Shown: positions 1 through 9,094 of the stretch, piece after piece
How the letters are laid out: each line of letters begins with the position of its first letter
Position numbering within the stretch: position 1 is the first letter of the stretch
NCBI GenBank assembly: GCA_902363455.1
Contig: CABJAC010000003.1
Coordinates: 124,001-188,000, forward strand
Source of the DNA: Caryophanales bacterium
GTDB taxonomy: Bacteria; Bacillota; Bacilli; Exiguobacteriales; Exiguobacteriaceae
DNA: 64,000 nucleotides
Reading direction: 5' to 3'
Program-made: the position numbers and the translations under genes
Notes under the pieces: model-generated
The model's input: the letters and a program-made list of their open reading frames with translations, nothing else
What the model was told of the DNA's origin: nothing
The model's database searches: none

Positions 1-332
1 TTTGGATCCAATCGTCCCGAATTCATCTGTAAGCTTGACAGCGGTGAACCGAGTAACGGATGGCGTAAGTCAACACTGATTAAATCCAGACAGGCATAGA
101 TGCGTTCTTGTTCATCTGCCTCCTTCATCCAGTGGGGATCTGCTGGTCGTGTCGTATACTCGCTGAACAGTACTTCGGCGTATGCGACGATTCCATCCGG
201 GGTCGCCAAGAACACTTCTTCCCCCTCCGCTAATTCCGCCGGTAAATAAAACGGTTCTTTCGTTTCGTAATACAAGACGACCGCTTGACGTAAGGCAAAC
301 TCCGATTCATCAATGACTAGTAGATGACACAC
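1..332 (-). CDS. hypothetical protein, C-terminus beyond window
   Basis: An open frame of about 110 codons runs off the left edge without a stop. It begins with GTG at 332, preceded by the Shine-Dalgarno-like GAGAGGTG with 8 bases of spacing, and follows the nfo stop codon by 20 bases, so it is probably the last gene of a cshB-nfo neighbourhood. The protein starts MCHLLVIDESEFALRQ and is acidic, mostly soluble-looking, with no signal peptide or membrane segment. I do not recognise the family. The clean RBS, lack of stops and same-strand position support a real gene; the function is unknown. Confidence 0.6.
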   Translation of the reverse strand, partial: MCHLLVIDESEFALRQAVVLYYETKEPFYLPAELAEGEEVFLATPDGIVAYAEVLFSEYTTRPADPHWMKEADEQERIYACLDLISVDLRHPLLGSPLSSLQMNSGRLDP

Positions 333-352
333 GCGGCAGACACCTCTCTCGT

Positions 353-1252
353 TTAAATGGATGTACCAATCAGCGGTAAACGCCACTCGGCATCAAAATT
401 TCCAGAGCGTAACATCGCAATTTCTTCTTGATACGGGGCAACTTTCTTTTTCGGATCCAGTCCAATGTAGGGTGTCTCAAGGATTTTAGGCAAATGTGCC
501 AAATCCCGGTGGTGCACAATCCGATGAAGCGGATCAAAACCGATTTCACCGAATCCGATGTTCTCATGACGGTCTTTTTTGGCTCCGCGGACGTTTTTGG
601 AGTCATTGACATGAATGACACCGAGACGATCCAAACCGACAATCCGGTCAAAGCGTTCCAAAACGCCATCCAAGTCATGGACCAGATCATAACCAGCATC
701 ATGGACGTGACACGTGTCCAAACAAACGGATAGACGATCGTTATGGGTCACACCCGCAATGATTTCCGCAATCTCTTCAAACGTTTTTCCGATCTCCGAT
801 CCTTTACCGGCCATTGTCTCGAGAGCAATCTTAACCTGTTCATCACCGGTCAAGACCTCATTGAGTCCTTCGATGATTCGTTTAATGCCAACTTCTTCCC
901 CGGCGCCGACATGCGCTCCTGGATGAAGAACAATATGCTTGGCTTTTTCGAGTGCTTCCGCACGGCGAATTTCTTCACCTAAAAATGAAACAGCCAGTTC
1001 GAACGTTTCCGGCTTCGTCGTATTGCCTAAATTGATGATATACGGCGCATGAACGACGATTTCTTCGATTCCATTTGCCTCCATGTGTAACAAAGCTTCT
1101 GGAATCCGTAAATCAAAAATCGGTTTTCGTCTTGTATTTTGGGGAGCACCCGTATAGACCATCATCGTCGTCGCTCCGTAGGACGCTGCTTCCTCACTTG
1201 CACCAAGCAACATCTTTTTTCCCGATAAGGACACATGTGAACCAATTTTCAT
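353..1252 (-). CDS. nfo: endonuclease IV
   Basis: Type 2 apurinic/apyrimidinic endonuclease, a TIM-barrel zinc enzyme of base-excision repair that cuts 5' of abasic sites in the cytoplasm. The 299-residue protein has the family opening MKIGSHVSL, the mid-protein metal-ligand segment with [14 protein letters not shown] and the late HVNDSKN motif; the length is normal for Nfo. The neighbour upstream is the helicase gene cshB, the same order as B. subtilis yqfR-yqfS. A hairpin terminator lies between the two genes, so nfo may have its own promoter or rely on readthrough. The start is ATG. Confidence 0.95.
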   Translation of the reverse strand: MKIGSHVSLSGKKMLLGASEEAASYGATTMMVYTGAPQNTRRKPIFDLRIPEALLHMEANGIEEIVVHAPYIINLGNTTKPETFELAVSFLGEEIRRAEALEKAKHIVLHPGAHVGAGEEVGIKRIIEGLNEVLTGDEQVKIALETMAGKGSEIGKTFEEIAEIIAGVTHNDRLSVCLDTCHVHDAGYDLVHDLDGVLERFDRIVGLDRLGVIHVNDSKNVRGAKKDRHENIGFGEIGFDPLHRIVHHRDLAHLPKILETPYIGLDPKKKVAPYQEEIAMLRSGNFDAEWRLPLIGTSI

Positions 1253-1296
1253 TCTGTCTCTCCACCCTTCTTCTCACTACTAGTGTACCAAACACG

Positions 1297-1332
1297 AAAA
1301 AACAAAGTCCACGATGGATCGCGTGAACTTTG
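1297..1332 (-). terminator. rho-independent terminator after cshB
   Basis: On the minus strand an 11-bp stem (arms 1322-1332 and 1303-1313, one G-U pair) with an 8-base loop is followed by six Ts at 1302-1297. It lies about 40 bases past the cshB stop codon and ends transcription before nfo. Confidence 0.8.
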
Positions 1333-1370
1333 TTGAGAGAAATCCGTTTCGGTATCAAACCACAAATTCC

Positions 1371-2723
1371 TTATTTCGATTTACTTGCATTTGCTTTACG
1401 CTCAGCACGCCCGATTCCACGCTGTTCTTTGATTCGTTCGCGTTTCGCTGTTTCTTTCAACTTATACTGGTGTTTCTTTTTATAACCTGGTTTAACACGT
1501 TTTTTCGCTTTAGCCGCTTCACCTGATAGTCGACTGTGAGCTGTTTTCGAAACTGCCGTCTTCATGTGTGGTTTCGCGCGGCGGCGTTCTTTGACTTCGC
1601 TGACTTGACCACTTTTGACATCCACGTTGATGAATGCAATGCCACGATCCTCGAGACGGTTGATGGAACCATTCTCGTGATCTTCAAACAATGTGTAGGC
1701 CAAGCCGTCTTGATCGACACGACCCGTCCGACCGACACGGTGAACATAAAAGTCGAGATCTTTCGGAATCCCGTGGTTGATGACGTGGGAGACACCTGAA
1801 ATATCGATACCGCGTGCAGCAAGATCCGTTACGATGACATACTGATATTTGGCTTCATTGATTTCTTTAATGGCTTGTTTCCGACGACGGGCCGGCAAGT
1901 CACCATGAAGCGAACCGACGTTGAGTCCCGCTTCAAGGAAGAGAGCTTCGAGTTCGATGGCTTCTGTTTTCGTATTCGTAAAGACAAGACAGATATACGG
2001 GTTGAGGGCTTTCGCCAGCTTCAACGTCAAATCAGAACGATCGCGGTGTTTGACCGGAACCGTATGGTGTACGATTTTTTTCGCCGTCTGTTGTTTTGGA
2101 TCCACATGCGCATAACGTGGATTGTTCATATATTTTTTCAAGAACGGTTGTAATTTTTCAGGAATCGTTGCAGAGAACACCATCATCTGTAACTTCTCAG
2201 GAAGCGCTTGAGCAATCCGGTCAACTTCCGGCAAGAATCCCATATCGAGCATTTGATCCGCTTCATCGATGATATAATGTTTCACGAAATGCGGTTTCAA
2301 TGCTTGTTCTTTAAAGAGATCCAAGATACGTCCAGGTGTTCCAATCACGATTTGTGGTGAGACTTTGACACGTCCGATTTGACGTTCGCGATCCATTCCA
2401 CCTGTGATCAGACTCGTCTTGATATAGTCCGGTTGTTTGACGAGGATTGATTTCAATTCCTCGTGAATCTGCCAAGCGAGTTCACGCGTCGGCGCAACGA
2501 TGATGGCTTGCATTTCTTGAAGTTCCGGATTGACATTTTGAACAATCGGCAGGAGGAACGATAACGTTTTCCCAGTCCCTGTCTGTGATTGTCCGATGAT
2601 ATCCCGCCCTTTGAGCGCTGCAGGAATAATCCGGGATTGAATATCGGTTGGTTTTTTAATACGTGCGTCTTCGAGTGCTTCGACGACGAACGGGTGCAAA
2701 TCAAAATGGCTGAATCCATTCAT
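1371..2723 (-). CDS. cshB: DEAD-box ATP-dependent RNA helicase CshB
   Basis: RNA helicase that unwinds structured RNA, linked in Bacillus to cold shock and ribosome assembly. Visible motifs: Q motif near the N-terminus (KKPTDIQ), motif I GQSQTGTGKT, motif Ia PTRELAWQ, motif II as DEAD in IIDEADQM, motif III SAT, and the C-terminal lobe with RGIDISG and HRVGRTGR. The tail is strongly basic (rich in K and R), usual for CshB and RNA binding. I chose the ATG at 2723 (MNGFSHF), which has GGTG six bases upstream and gives the usual N-terminus; the frame is open 20 codons further up. Gene order with nfo and ispH matches B. subtilis. Confidence 0.93.
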   Translation of the reverse strand: MNGFSHFDLHPFVVEALEDARIKKPTDIQSRIIPAALKGRDIIGQSQTGTGKTLSFLLPIVQNVNPELQEMQAIIVAPTRELAWQIHEELKSILVKQPDYIKTSLITGGMDRERQIGRVKVSPQIVIGTPGRILDLFKEQALKPHFVKHYIIDEADQMLDMGFLPEVDRIAQALPEKLQMMVFSATIPEKLQPFLKKYMNNPRYAHVDPKQQTAKKIVHHTVPVKHRDRSDLTLKLAKALNPYICLVFTNTKTEAIELEALFLEAGLNVGSLHGDLPARRRKQAIKEINEAKYQYVIVTDLAARGIDISGVSHVINHGIPKDLDFYVHRVGRTGRVDQDGLAYTLFEDHENGSINRLEDRGIAFINVDVKSGQVSEVKERRRAKPHMKTAVSKTAHSRLSGEAAKAKKRVKPGYKKKHQYKLKETAKRERIKEQRGIGRAERKANASKSK

Positions 2724-2791
2724 ATTTGTCACCATCCTTTCTGTTTCTTTAACAATTAAAAGCGAATCGTCCGCCTTCACCATCTATTTCT

Positions 2792-3745
2792 TTAGTTCAA
2801 CATGGGTATTGGTCTACTACCGTCATACAAATATGAATACGTATAGAATCGATCGGGAATTTTTTTGTTTTTCGTATGAAGCTTCAACGCGCTGAAGGCG
2901 ACTTCCATCATCTCTTCAGCGGACTGGACGACCGTCGCGTCCATCGATTTCATGTCAACAGCTTCTAATATAGCACGATTCCCATCGATTCCGACAACTA
3001 TTTTTCCGGAAATGTTTGCTTTTTTCAATGCTTCAAGCACGCCCATCGCAATATCGTCATTGTGACAGTAGACCGCATCAAAGGCGATCCCGGAATCAAT
3101 GACCTGCCGCATGACACGTTCCGATGTCACCGGATCATAGTTTCCGCTGGCGGACGCGACGACCGACAGGCTTGCCTCATTTTCAATTCCGTTTACAAAT
3201 CCACGATGGCGTTCATTTGTCGTATAAACATTTGCTGTGCCTGTAATCTCGACGATTCGTCCTGTGGACTGACCGGTACGTTTAATTAATTCGTTTTTTA
3301 TATAAGAAGCCAGTTGTTCCCCGATCAACTGATTATTAGATGTCACAGAACTGACGACTGCATCGGACCGAATCATCCGATCAATCGCAAAGACGGGAAT
3401 TCCGGCTCTTTTGGCTTCTTCGATCGCGCTGCCGATATAGACATCGTCAAGTGTTGTAATGAAAATGGCATCCACTTTCAGTTGAATGAACTCGCGGATC
3501 TGCTCGCGTTCACTGATTCGTGAATTTTGTGACGTCGCTACCAGCGCTTCATACTTATTTGCTTTCGCTTGTTCTTTAAACGCATTGATCAGACGCTGTG
3601 CGAATTCATGTTTGTCATTAACGATCGTGAAGGCAACAACGTTTTGTTTCGGACTCGTCTCTGTTTGAACAAACATATTAGAAATGATGAGAACAGATGA
3701 AATCCAAACGATCAAGACGAACAGCCAGGACTTATTGAATCTCAT
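2792..3745 (-). CDS. membrane-tethered sugar-type solute-binding protein
   Basis: Periplasmic-binding-protein fold of the RbsB/LacI class (Peripla_BP_4 type). Residues 1-26 form one hydrophobic segment without a lipobox cysteine, so the protein is probably held in the membrane by an uncleaved anchor with the binding domain outside. Typical family segments are visible: VDAIFITTLDD, GIPVFAIDRM, TTNERHRGFVNGI, YCHNDDIAMGVLEAL, VGIDG. The start codon overlaps the stop of the upstream histidine kinase gene by four bases (ATGA), so the two are translationally coupled. No ABC permease or ATPase is nearby. This arrangement suggests a sensory accessory protein for the kinase rather than an uptake component; the ligand is unknown. 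Confidence 0.8.
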   Translation of the reverse strand: MRFNKSWLFVLIVWISSVLIISNMFVQTETSPKQNVVAFTIVNDKHEFAQRLINAFKEQAKANKYEALVATSQNSRISEREQIREFIQLKVDAIFITTLDDVYIGSAIEEAKRAGIPVFAIDRMIRSDAVVSSVTSNNQLIGEQLASYIKNELIKRTGQSTGRIVEITGTANVYTTNERHRGFVNGIENEASLSVVASASGNYDPVTSERVMRQVIDSGIAFDAVYCHNDDIAMGVLEALKKANISGKIVVGIDGNRAILEAVDMKSMDATVVQSAEEMMEVAFSALKLHTKNKKIPDRFYTYSYLYDGSRPIPMLN

Positions 3746-5505
3746 GCTTTTTCCTCCCGTCTCGGGAAAAACAATTGAATCGTTGTTCCGACACCGACCT
3801 TACTGTCGACTTCGATACGCCCATTGTGCTGACGGATTACTTGACTCGACATAAATAATCCTAAGCCGTTTCCATCCATTTTTGATGTATTGAACGCTTG
3901 ACCAATCAAACTGATTTGTTCTTCATTCATTCCAACTCCGTTGTCTTGAACGATAAACACAAATTGATCCGGATAGATATGCAGATGTACGTGACAAATC
4001 CCATCTGCTCCTTTCGATTCAACAGCATCCAGCGCGTTACCGATACAATTCGACAACACCTGTAATAAGCCGGCTTCAGATGCATAGAGTTGCGGCATGT
4101 GTGCGGGCGTGTATATTTTACAATCCGCCTTATACAGATGTGATTTTGATTCAAGAATGAACGTCAGTTTTTCCATCATTTTTTTCATATCAATCTGTGC
4201 CATCACTAGTAATGCTTTATCATTTTTAGGTAAATCAAGCATCGTCTGAATTAATTGATTGGCCCGGTCGAGTTCAGATAAGGCTGTCTCAATCATATCC
4301 GGATCGTTTTCCTTGTTTTCTGACAGCAGTTGTAATGCCATCTTGACCGGTGTCAATGGATTTCGAATCTCGTGGGCAATTCCTGCCGCCAGTTGTCCGA
4401 GAGATGCCAGTTTTTCTTGATGCAGGATGACTTGTTGCTGACTTAATTGTTCGACTCGGGAATGCTCCATTCGTTGGGCATATTCGTTGTATGCTGAAAT
4501 CAATGTCTTGACTTCGTTGGAACCAGAACGTTCCAATGAAATGGGTTGTGGCGTCGTACTTTTTTCGATTTTTTGAACAAGCTCAAGCAATGGTGCTGTC
4601 AATTGACGCGACATTAAATAACCGACAATCAGACTAAGAACTAACGTCAATGCCGCAATGACGAGATATTGTTGACGTGTTGTATAAACAGGCTCATAAA
4701 AGACACTCCGCGGAGTTCTTACCAATATTTTCCAATCTGTCACTTTTAGATCCCGGGCAAAGTAGTACATATCTTTATTTGTACTAAAAATCTCATATGG
4801 TTTATTACTCTCAAAAGCACGGTCGACAACACTTCTCGTTAATAAACGCTCTTTATCCGTCACAAGGTTTCTTGATGTCGCAAGCGGCTCTCCCTGACTG
4901 TTAAAAAGGTACGCCATCGTATCATCGTCAAATGACTCCAATGAGTTACGAAATACGACGGAGTTCATTAAACTAAGTCCTCCACCAAATACGCCGACCC
5001 GCTCATTTCCGTTCCGAACAGAGACATACATATAACTTAAAGAGTCGTTTTCAATGTCGTACCGTTCGCTCATATGAAAATCTGTACTCGTTAACGCTTG
5101 CAGAAACGCATCATCTTGTCGAATCAGCGAATTTTCGACCCGACGATCTTCACTCGAGAACCAAGTAATCTTGTCCGTCTTCCGATCGTAATAAAAGAAA
5201 CTTTTAAAACCGGTATCGATATCAAGTAAATTTGAATCTCGGATCGCCTGATCCAGATTTTTCATATTCGTCACATTAAGTTGTAAACCCATAATTTTTT
5301 CGTGTAGATTTCCGACACTGTCACGGAGCGCATTGCTTGATACTTCAACACTTTTCTCACTTTGCTTTTCCGTTTGTTGTTCGACCCGGGAAATCGTGAC
5401 ACGATCCGCTGTAAAGGCTAATGCCGAGATGACAAGACAAATGAGAATAAATAAAACAGCCGTGATTTGGAAAAAATAGGACCGCATCATCTTTTTCGCC
5501 TCCAT
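3742..5505 (-). CDS. sensor histidine kinase, extracytoplasmic Cache-type sensor
   Basis: Membrane histidine kinase of 587 residues. An N-terminal transmembrane segment (about 10-30) is followed by an extracellular region of some 250 residues that looks like a double Cache sensor, a second membrane segment (about 280-300), a HAMP linker, a HisKA dimerisation domain with the phospho-accepting histidine H378 in AHEIRNPLTPVK, and a HATPase domain with N box (NALDAVES), G1 (DNGVGM) and G2 (GNGLGLF). No response-regulator gene is adjacent; instead the next gene, overlapping by four bases, encodes a tethered solute-binding protein. The first ATG has GGTG five bases upstream; an internal ATG six codons later also has a good RBS. 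The ligand and output are unknown. Confidence 0.88.
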   Translation of the reverse strand: MEAKKMMRSYFFQITAVLFILICLVISALAFTADRVTISRVEQQTEKQSEKSVEVSSNALRDSVGNLHEKIMGLQLNVTNMKNLDQAIRDSNLLDIDTGFKSFFYYDRKTDKITWFSSEDRRVENSLIRQDDAFLQALTSTDFHMSERYDIENDSLSYMYVSVRNGNERVGVFGGGLSLMNSVVFRNSLESFDDDTMAYLFNSQGEPLATSRNLVTDKERLLTRSVVDRAFESNKPYEIFSTNKDMYYFARDLKVTDWKILVRTPRSVFYEPVYTTRQQYLVIAALTLVLSLIVGYLMSRQLTAPLLELVQKIEKSTTPQPISLERSGSNEVKTLISAYNEYAQRMEHSRVEQLSQQQVILHQEKLASLGQLAAGIAHEIRNPLTPVKMALQLLSENKENDPDMIETALSELDRANQLIQTMLDLPKNDKALLVMAQIDMKKMMEKLTFILESKSHLYKADCKIYTPAHMPQLYASEAGLLQVLSNCIGNALDAVESKGADGICHVHLHIYPDQFVFIVQDNGVGMNEEQISLIGQAFNTSKMDGNGLGLFMSSQVIRQHNGRIEVDSKVGVGTTIQLFFPRREEKA

Positions 5506-5541
5506 CTTTTCACCTCTCCTTCATTTATTGGCAACTCAAAC

Positions 5542-5550
5542 AGTATATCA
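5542..5550 (-). promoter_or_regulatory. possible extended -10 promoter for the kinase operon
   Basis: Minus-strand TGATATACT matches an extended -10 element (TG-n-TATACT) 37 bases upstream of the kinase start codon. No recognisable -35 box lies 16-18 bases upstream, so this is a weak call. Confidence 0.35.
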
Positions 5551-5649
5551 TGTTATCTGCTTCAGGCAGACTCCTCTATTTTCATTCAGCTGAAATCAAT
5601 GGTACACTCTAAATAATCATTCTTTCTATACTAAAGGAGAATCCAGACT

Positions 5650-6597
5650 ATGCTTGTTAAAAAAATTAGCCCCCGCGGATACTGTTACGGTGTCGTTGAT
5701 GCCATGAAGCTCGCACAACAAGCGGCAATGAATGATAGTTTACCGCGCCCAATCCATATTCTTGGCATGATTGTTCACAATGCCCACGTTACCCGTGAAT
5801 TTGAACGGATGGGTGTATTAACTGTTGACGGTCCCGATCGTCTTGAAGCCCTTGAAACCATCCAACAAGGAACTGTTATTTTTACAGCCCATGGTATTTC
5901 CCCTGCCGTCTACGCACGTGCCGCGGAAAAGAAATTAACGGTCGTTGACGCCACTTGCCCTGACGTCACACGGACGCATGATTTGATCCGTACGGTCGTC
6001 GCGGATGATTACGAAGTCATCTATGTCGGAAAACACGGACATCCAGAACCAGAAGGTGCTGTCGGTGTTGCACCGGAACATGTTCATTTAATTGAAAAGG
6101 TTGAAGACATCGATGCCCTTCCGGCTCATTTGGCTTCTAAAAAAATCATTGTCACGAACCAGACGACGATGAGTCAATGGGACGTTCAGGCGTTGATGGA
6201 ACATGTCCGTAAAAAATATCCGCATGTCGAAGTGCATAATGAAATTTGTAATGCGACACAAGTTCGTCAAGAAGCCGTTGCCGAGCAAGCCGGTGATTGT
6301 GATTTAGTCATCGTTGTTGGTGATCCGCGTTCGAACAACTCTAATCGCCTGGCTCAAGTATCCTTTGATATTGCTGAAACACCGGCTCATCGAATCGGTG
6401 ATTTAACGGAACTCGATTTGAACTGGCTCAAAGGCGTTCAGCAAGTTGGTGTAACATCCGGTGCTTCAACACCAACACCTATTACTAAAAAAGTAATCGA
6501 TTTCTTACAACAATATGATCCTGCTGACATCAGCACACACGATAAGACACCATTCCTCGAATTGCGTCGGATTTTACCAAAAGTCAAAATTCTTTAA
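5650..6597 (+). CDS. ispH: 4-hydroxy-3-methylbut-2-enyl diphosphate reductase
   Basis: Last enzyme of the MEP isoprenoid pathway, a 4Fe-4S protein that reduces HMBPP to IPP and DMAPP. The 315-residue protein carries the three conserved cluster cysteines in GYCYGV (C12), VDATCPDV and EICNATQ, plus the HILG, AHG and NNSNRLAQV segments; length is normal. Start ATG follows AAAGGAG. It is the only plus-strand gene in the left 26 kb, divergent from the histidine kinase and convergent with yqfO, with which it shares a bidirectional terminator. In B. subtilis this is yqfP, beside yqfO, as here. Confidence 0.95.
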   Translation: MLVKKISPRGYCYGVVDAMKLAQQAAMNDSLPRPIHILGMIVHNAHVTREFERMGVLTVDGPDRLEALETIQQGTVIFTAHGISPAVYARAAEKKLTVVDATCPDVTRTHDLIRTVVADDYEVIYVGKHGHPEPEGAVGVAPEHVHLIEKVEDIDALPAHLASKKIIVTNQTTMSQWDVQALMEHVRKKYPHVEVHNEICNATQVRQEAVAEQAGDCDLVIVVGDPRSNNSNRLAQVSFDIAETPAHRIGDLTELDLNWLKGVQQVGVTSGASTPTPITKKVIDFLQQYDPADISTHDKTPFLELRRILPKVKIL

Positions 6598-6602
6598 TCG
6601 TT

Positions 6603-6641
6603 AAAAAATCCCTGACTGCTTTATGCAGCCGGGGATTTTTT
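6603..6641. terminator. bidirectional terminator between ispH and yqfO
   Basis: A 16-bp imperfect stem (one mismatch, one G-U pair) with a 5-base loop, flanked by an A run on the left and a T run on the right, so it can end transcription from both directions. It overlaps the yqfO stop codon at 6641-6643. Confidence 0.85.
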
Positions 6642-7753
6642 TAAAGAAAGTGAAACGGATTGGTATTTGCCGTGGAGATAAGCACGTCCACATCTATCTT
6701 TTGATCATGGAACCGTTTGGTCAAGAAATCGACGACTCCTTGTTTCATGACAGATTCGACATGATGACCCGGATCAACGACCGCCAATCCGAGTGCCATC
6801 GCATCATGTGCGACATGGAAATACAAATCACCTGTCACTAAGACGTCCGCTCCTGCAAAAGCTGCCGTCGATACGTATTTGTTGCCGTCTCCACCTAATA
6901 CGGCAACTTTTCGGACCATTTGCTTTTCATCTCCGACAAAACGCAGATTATCGACGGCAAAAACTGTCCGTACATGTTCTGCAAATGCTTTTAATGGCAT
7001 TGCTTCTTTGAGATATCCAATTCGTCCGAGACCAAGGGAAGGCGCGTTGATTTCTTCGCGAATCAGGTCGTATGCTACTTCTTCGTAGGGGTGTGCTTTT
7101 TTCATCGCCCGAATGACTTGTTTTTGATTTAATTCCGTCACGACGGTTTCAATGCGTACTTCCGTCACACGCTCCAACTTTCCAGCCTGCCCAATATAAG
7201 GCGTTGTGTCTATCGCTGCTTTAAATTGTCCTGTTCCCGTTGTGTGAAACTGACAATCGCTGTACGCGCCGATATGCCCTGCTCCTGCTCTGCTTAATGC
7301 TTCCGATACTTGTGCAACCGCTTCTTCCGGAACGAAGACTACCAGTTTATATACCGTGTTTTCAAACGAAGGAACCAAAACGGTCGTATCGGTCACACCC
7401 AATGCTTGTGCCATCAAATCATTGACACCACCTTCTGCCACATCCAAATTTGTGTGGGCAGCATAGACGGCAATATCATGTTTGATACACTTCATGACGA
7501 TGCGCCCTGCTGCTGATTGATCTGTGACTTTTGGTAACTTACTGAAAATCGGCGGATGGTGGGCAATGATCAAGTCAATCTCTTTTTCAATCGCTTCATC
7601 GACGACAGATTCCAGTACATCCAGTGTGACGAGAACACGTTTGATCTCTTTATTAAGTGTTCCGATTTGCAAGCCGATTGGATCTCCTTCAAAGGCGAAT
7701 TTTTTCGGAGCAAATGTCTCAAACTGCTCGATGACTTGTTGACCGTTTGCCAT
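6641..7753 (-). CDS. yqfO: Nif3-like dinuclear metal centre protein YqfO
   Basis: Member of the NIF3/DUF34 family (COG0327), 370 residues, the long Bacillus type in which a PII-like domain is inserted in the middle. Metal-binding signatures are visible: IAHHPPIF, a second segment with AAHTNLD, and the C-terminal VDPGHHVES. Residues of roughly 130-230, starting near VYKLVVFVPEEAV, are the PII-like insert. The biochemical role of the family is not settled. Its ATG overlaps the trmK stop by one base (TGATG), so the two genes are coupled, as in B. subtilis yqfN-yqfO. Confidence 0.9.
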   Translation of the reverse strand: MANGQQVIEQFETFAPKKFAFEGDPIGLQIGTLNKEIKRVLVTLDVLESVVDEAIEKEIDLIIAHHPPIFSKLPKVTDQSAAGRIVMKCIKHDIAVYAAHTNLDVAEGGVNDLMAQALGVTDTTVLVPSFENTVYKLVVFVPEEAVAQVSEALSRAGAGHIGAYSDCQFHTTGTGQFKAAIDTTPYIGQAGKLERVTEVRIETVVTELNQKQVIRAMKKAHPYEEVAYDLIREEINAPSLGLGRIGYLKEAMPLKAFAEHVRTVFAVDNLRFVGDEKQMVRKVAVLGGDGNKYVSTAAFAGADVLVTGDLYFHVAHDAMALGLAVVDPGHHVESVMKQGVVDFLTKRFHDQKIDVDVLISTANTNPFHFL

Positions 7754-8469
7754 CAGTTCGTCACCTCTTCCATTTTTTGAATCAACCGTTCGATGTTCGC
7801 AATTTTTTCCTGTAAGACGTCCGAATCATTCCCACGCTGCATTTGTTCGAGGATGTATTGTCGTTTTTGTTTTTCAGTCTGCCATTTTTCAATGAATGCC
7901 GGCGCCTTTTCCCTTGCCAATTGCGGACCAAAATACAATTCCCATCCTCGTTGCTCGACATCATCCGAATATAACGATTCTTCTCCTTTTTCCGCAACCA
8001 GAATTTCATAAATCTTCTCATTTTCTTTGACAATCGCTTCCGACAATAAAGAATAGCCGTTAGCGAGCAACCACTTCCGAACATCGACTGCATCGACATT
8101 CGGTTGCAAAATCAATCGTTCTTCTCCCGATAAGTGATGTTTGCCCTCTTCTAGGATAGAAGCAATCAAGGTACCGCCCATTCCGGCAATTGTCACAGCC
8201 GTTACTTCACCCGGTGTCAGAACGGTCAGACCGCTTCCGAGGCGGACATCAATCTTGTCTTCTAATTGAACAAGCGCAACCTGTCCTTGGGCCGCTTCCA
8301 TCGGTCCCACATTGACTTCACCAGCAATCGCTCGTTCGATTAAGTTTTGTTGGATACAGTAACAAGGCACAAAAGCATGATCGGATCCAATATCCGCGAG
8401 TACTGCTCCTTGTGGAATATAGGACACGACTTTTTGTAGACGTTGGTCGAGTATGACGTTCGTTTGCAT
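7753..8469 (-). CDS. trmK: tRNA (adenine(22)-N1)-methyltransferase TrmK
   Basis: SAM-dependent enzyme that methylates A22 in tRNAs. The Rossmann SAM site ADIGSDHAFVPCY and the family signature ITIAGMGGTLIA, followed by LILQPN, are characteristic of TrmK (B. subtilis YqfN), and the C-terminal part is a helical, coiled-coil-like region. I chose the ATG at 8469 because AGGAAGG sits nine bases upstream of it; the ATG three codons earlier directly abuts the Shine-Dalgarno sequence. It is coupled to yqfO by a one-base stop/start overlap. Confidence 0.92.
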   Translation of the reverse strand: MQTNVILDQRLQKVVSYIPQGAVLADIGSDHAFVPCYCIQQNLIERAIAGEVNVGPMEAAQGQVALVQLEDKIDVRLGSGLTVLTPGEVTAVTIAGMGGTLIASILEEGKHHLSGEERLILQPNVDAVDVRKWLLANGYSLLSEAIVKENEKIYEILVAEKGEESLYSDDVEQRGWELYFGPQLAREKAPAFIEKWQTEKQKRQYILEQMQRGNDSDVLQEKIANIERLIQKMEEVTN

Positions 8470-8556
8470 GTATTTCATCCTTCCTGATTCATGTTCTCAT
8501 TTAAAAATAGCGGACTTGACGTAAAAAAGAAACAGTCGTTTCCCTAAAATTCACTA

Positions 8557-8591
8557 CAAAAAAACATCCATCTCGGAGAAGAGACGGATGT
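8557..8591 (-). terminator. terminator after cccA
   Basis: An 11-bp stem (one G-U pair on the minus strand) with a 6-base loop is followed by seven Ts, 10 bases past the cccA stop codon. Confidence 0.85.
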
Positions 8592-8599
8592 TGATTCAC

Positions 8600-8941
8600 T
8601 TATTTCTTTGCAGCGAGCCATTTTGCTAACATAGTGGCTTCTTCATCATTCGCAAGACCGCCAGGCATTTGCCCTTTACCGTTGATTACGATTTCTTTAA
8701 TTTCTTCTTCTTTCAGCTTCGCGCCGATCTTTGTTAAGTTCGGACCGACTCCACCTTCAAGATTTCCACCGTGGCATCCTGTACATCCTTTAGATGCAAA
8801 CAGATCTTCCGGCTTCATTTCAGCTGTTGATGGACCTTTTTCAGCTTGTTTTACCTGATCGACCCCAAAGTATGACAATGAAATCATGGCGATGATGGCG
8901 ATGATCGCAATCGATGCGAACGGTACTAACGGATTACGCAT
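8600..8941 (-). CDS. cccA: membrane-anchored cytochrome c-550
   Basis: Small class I c-type cytochrome of 113 residues. An N-terminal uncleaved transmembrane anchor (about 5-25) is followed by a short linker and a haem domain with the CTGCH haem-binding motif (C53, C56, H57) and the axial methionine M92 in QMPGG. It carries electrons on the outer face of the membrane towards a cytochrome oxidase. The gene stands alone between two terminators downstream of rpoD, as in B. subtilis sigA-cccA. The start ATG follows a run of seven Gs that serves as RBS. Confidence 0.93.
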   Translation of the reverse strand: MRNPLVPFASIAIIAIIAMISLSYFGVDQVKQAEKGPSTAEMKPEDLFASKGCTGCHGGNLEGGVGPNLTKIGAKLKEEEIKEIVINGKGQMPGGLANDEEATMLAKWLAAKK

Positions 8942-9015
8942 TTGGATTCCCCCCCATATTCTCTACCCAACCAAGTTGGTGACTGAATGGTATTCCCCGT
9001 TACTATTCTACTGTA

Positions 9016-9061
9016 AAAAAAACAGAGAAGGAAGAAAAAAACAAAACTTTTTCTTCCTTCC
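9016..9061 (-). terminator. terminator after the dnaG-rpoD operon
   Basis: A perfect 13-bp stem (arms 9028-9040 and 9049-9061) with an 8-base loop and a downstream run of eight Ts on the minus strand, 34 bases past the rpoD stop codon. Confidence 0.88.
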
Positions 9062-9094
9062 CACTAAAATTTCATATTTTCTTCACACTTTGAA

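Noticed and set aside
2724..2791. Terminator between the binding-protein gene and cshB
   Set aside because: Only a 5-bp stem with a 3-base loop followed by TTTT; too weak to call.
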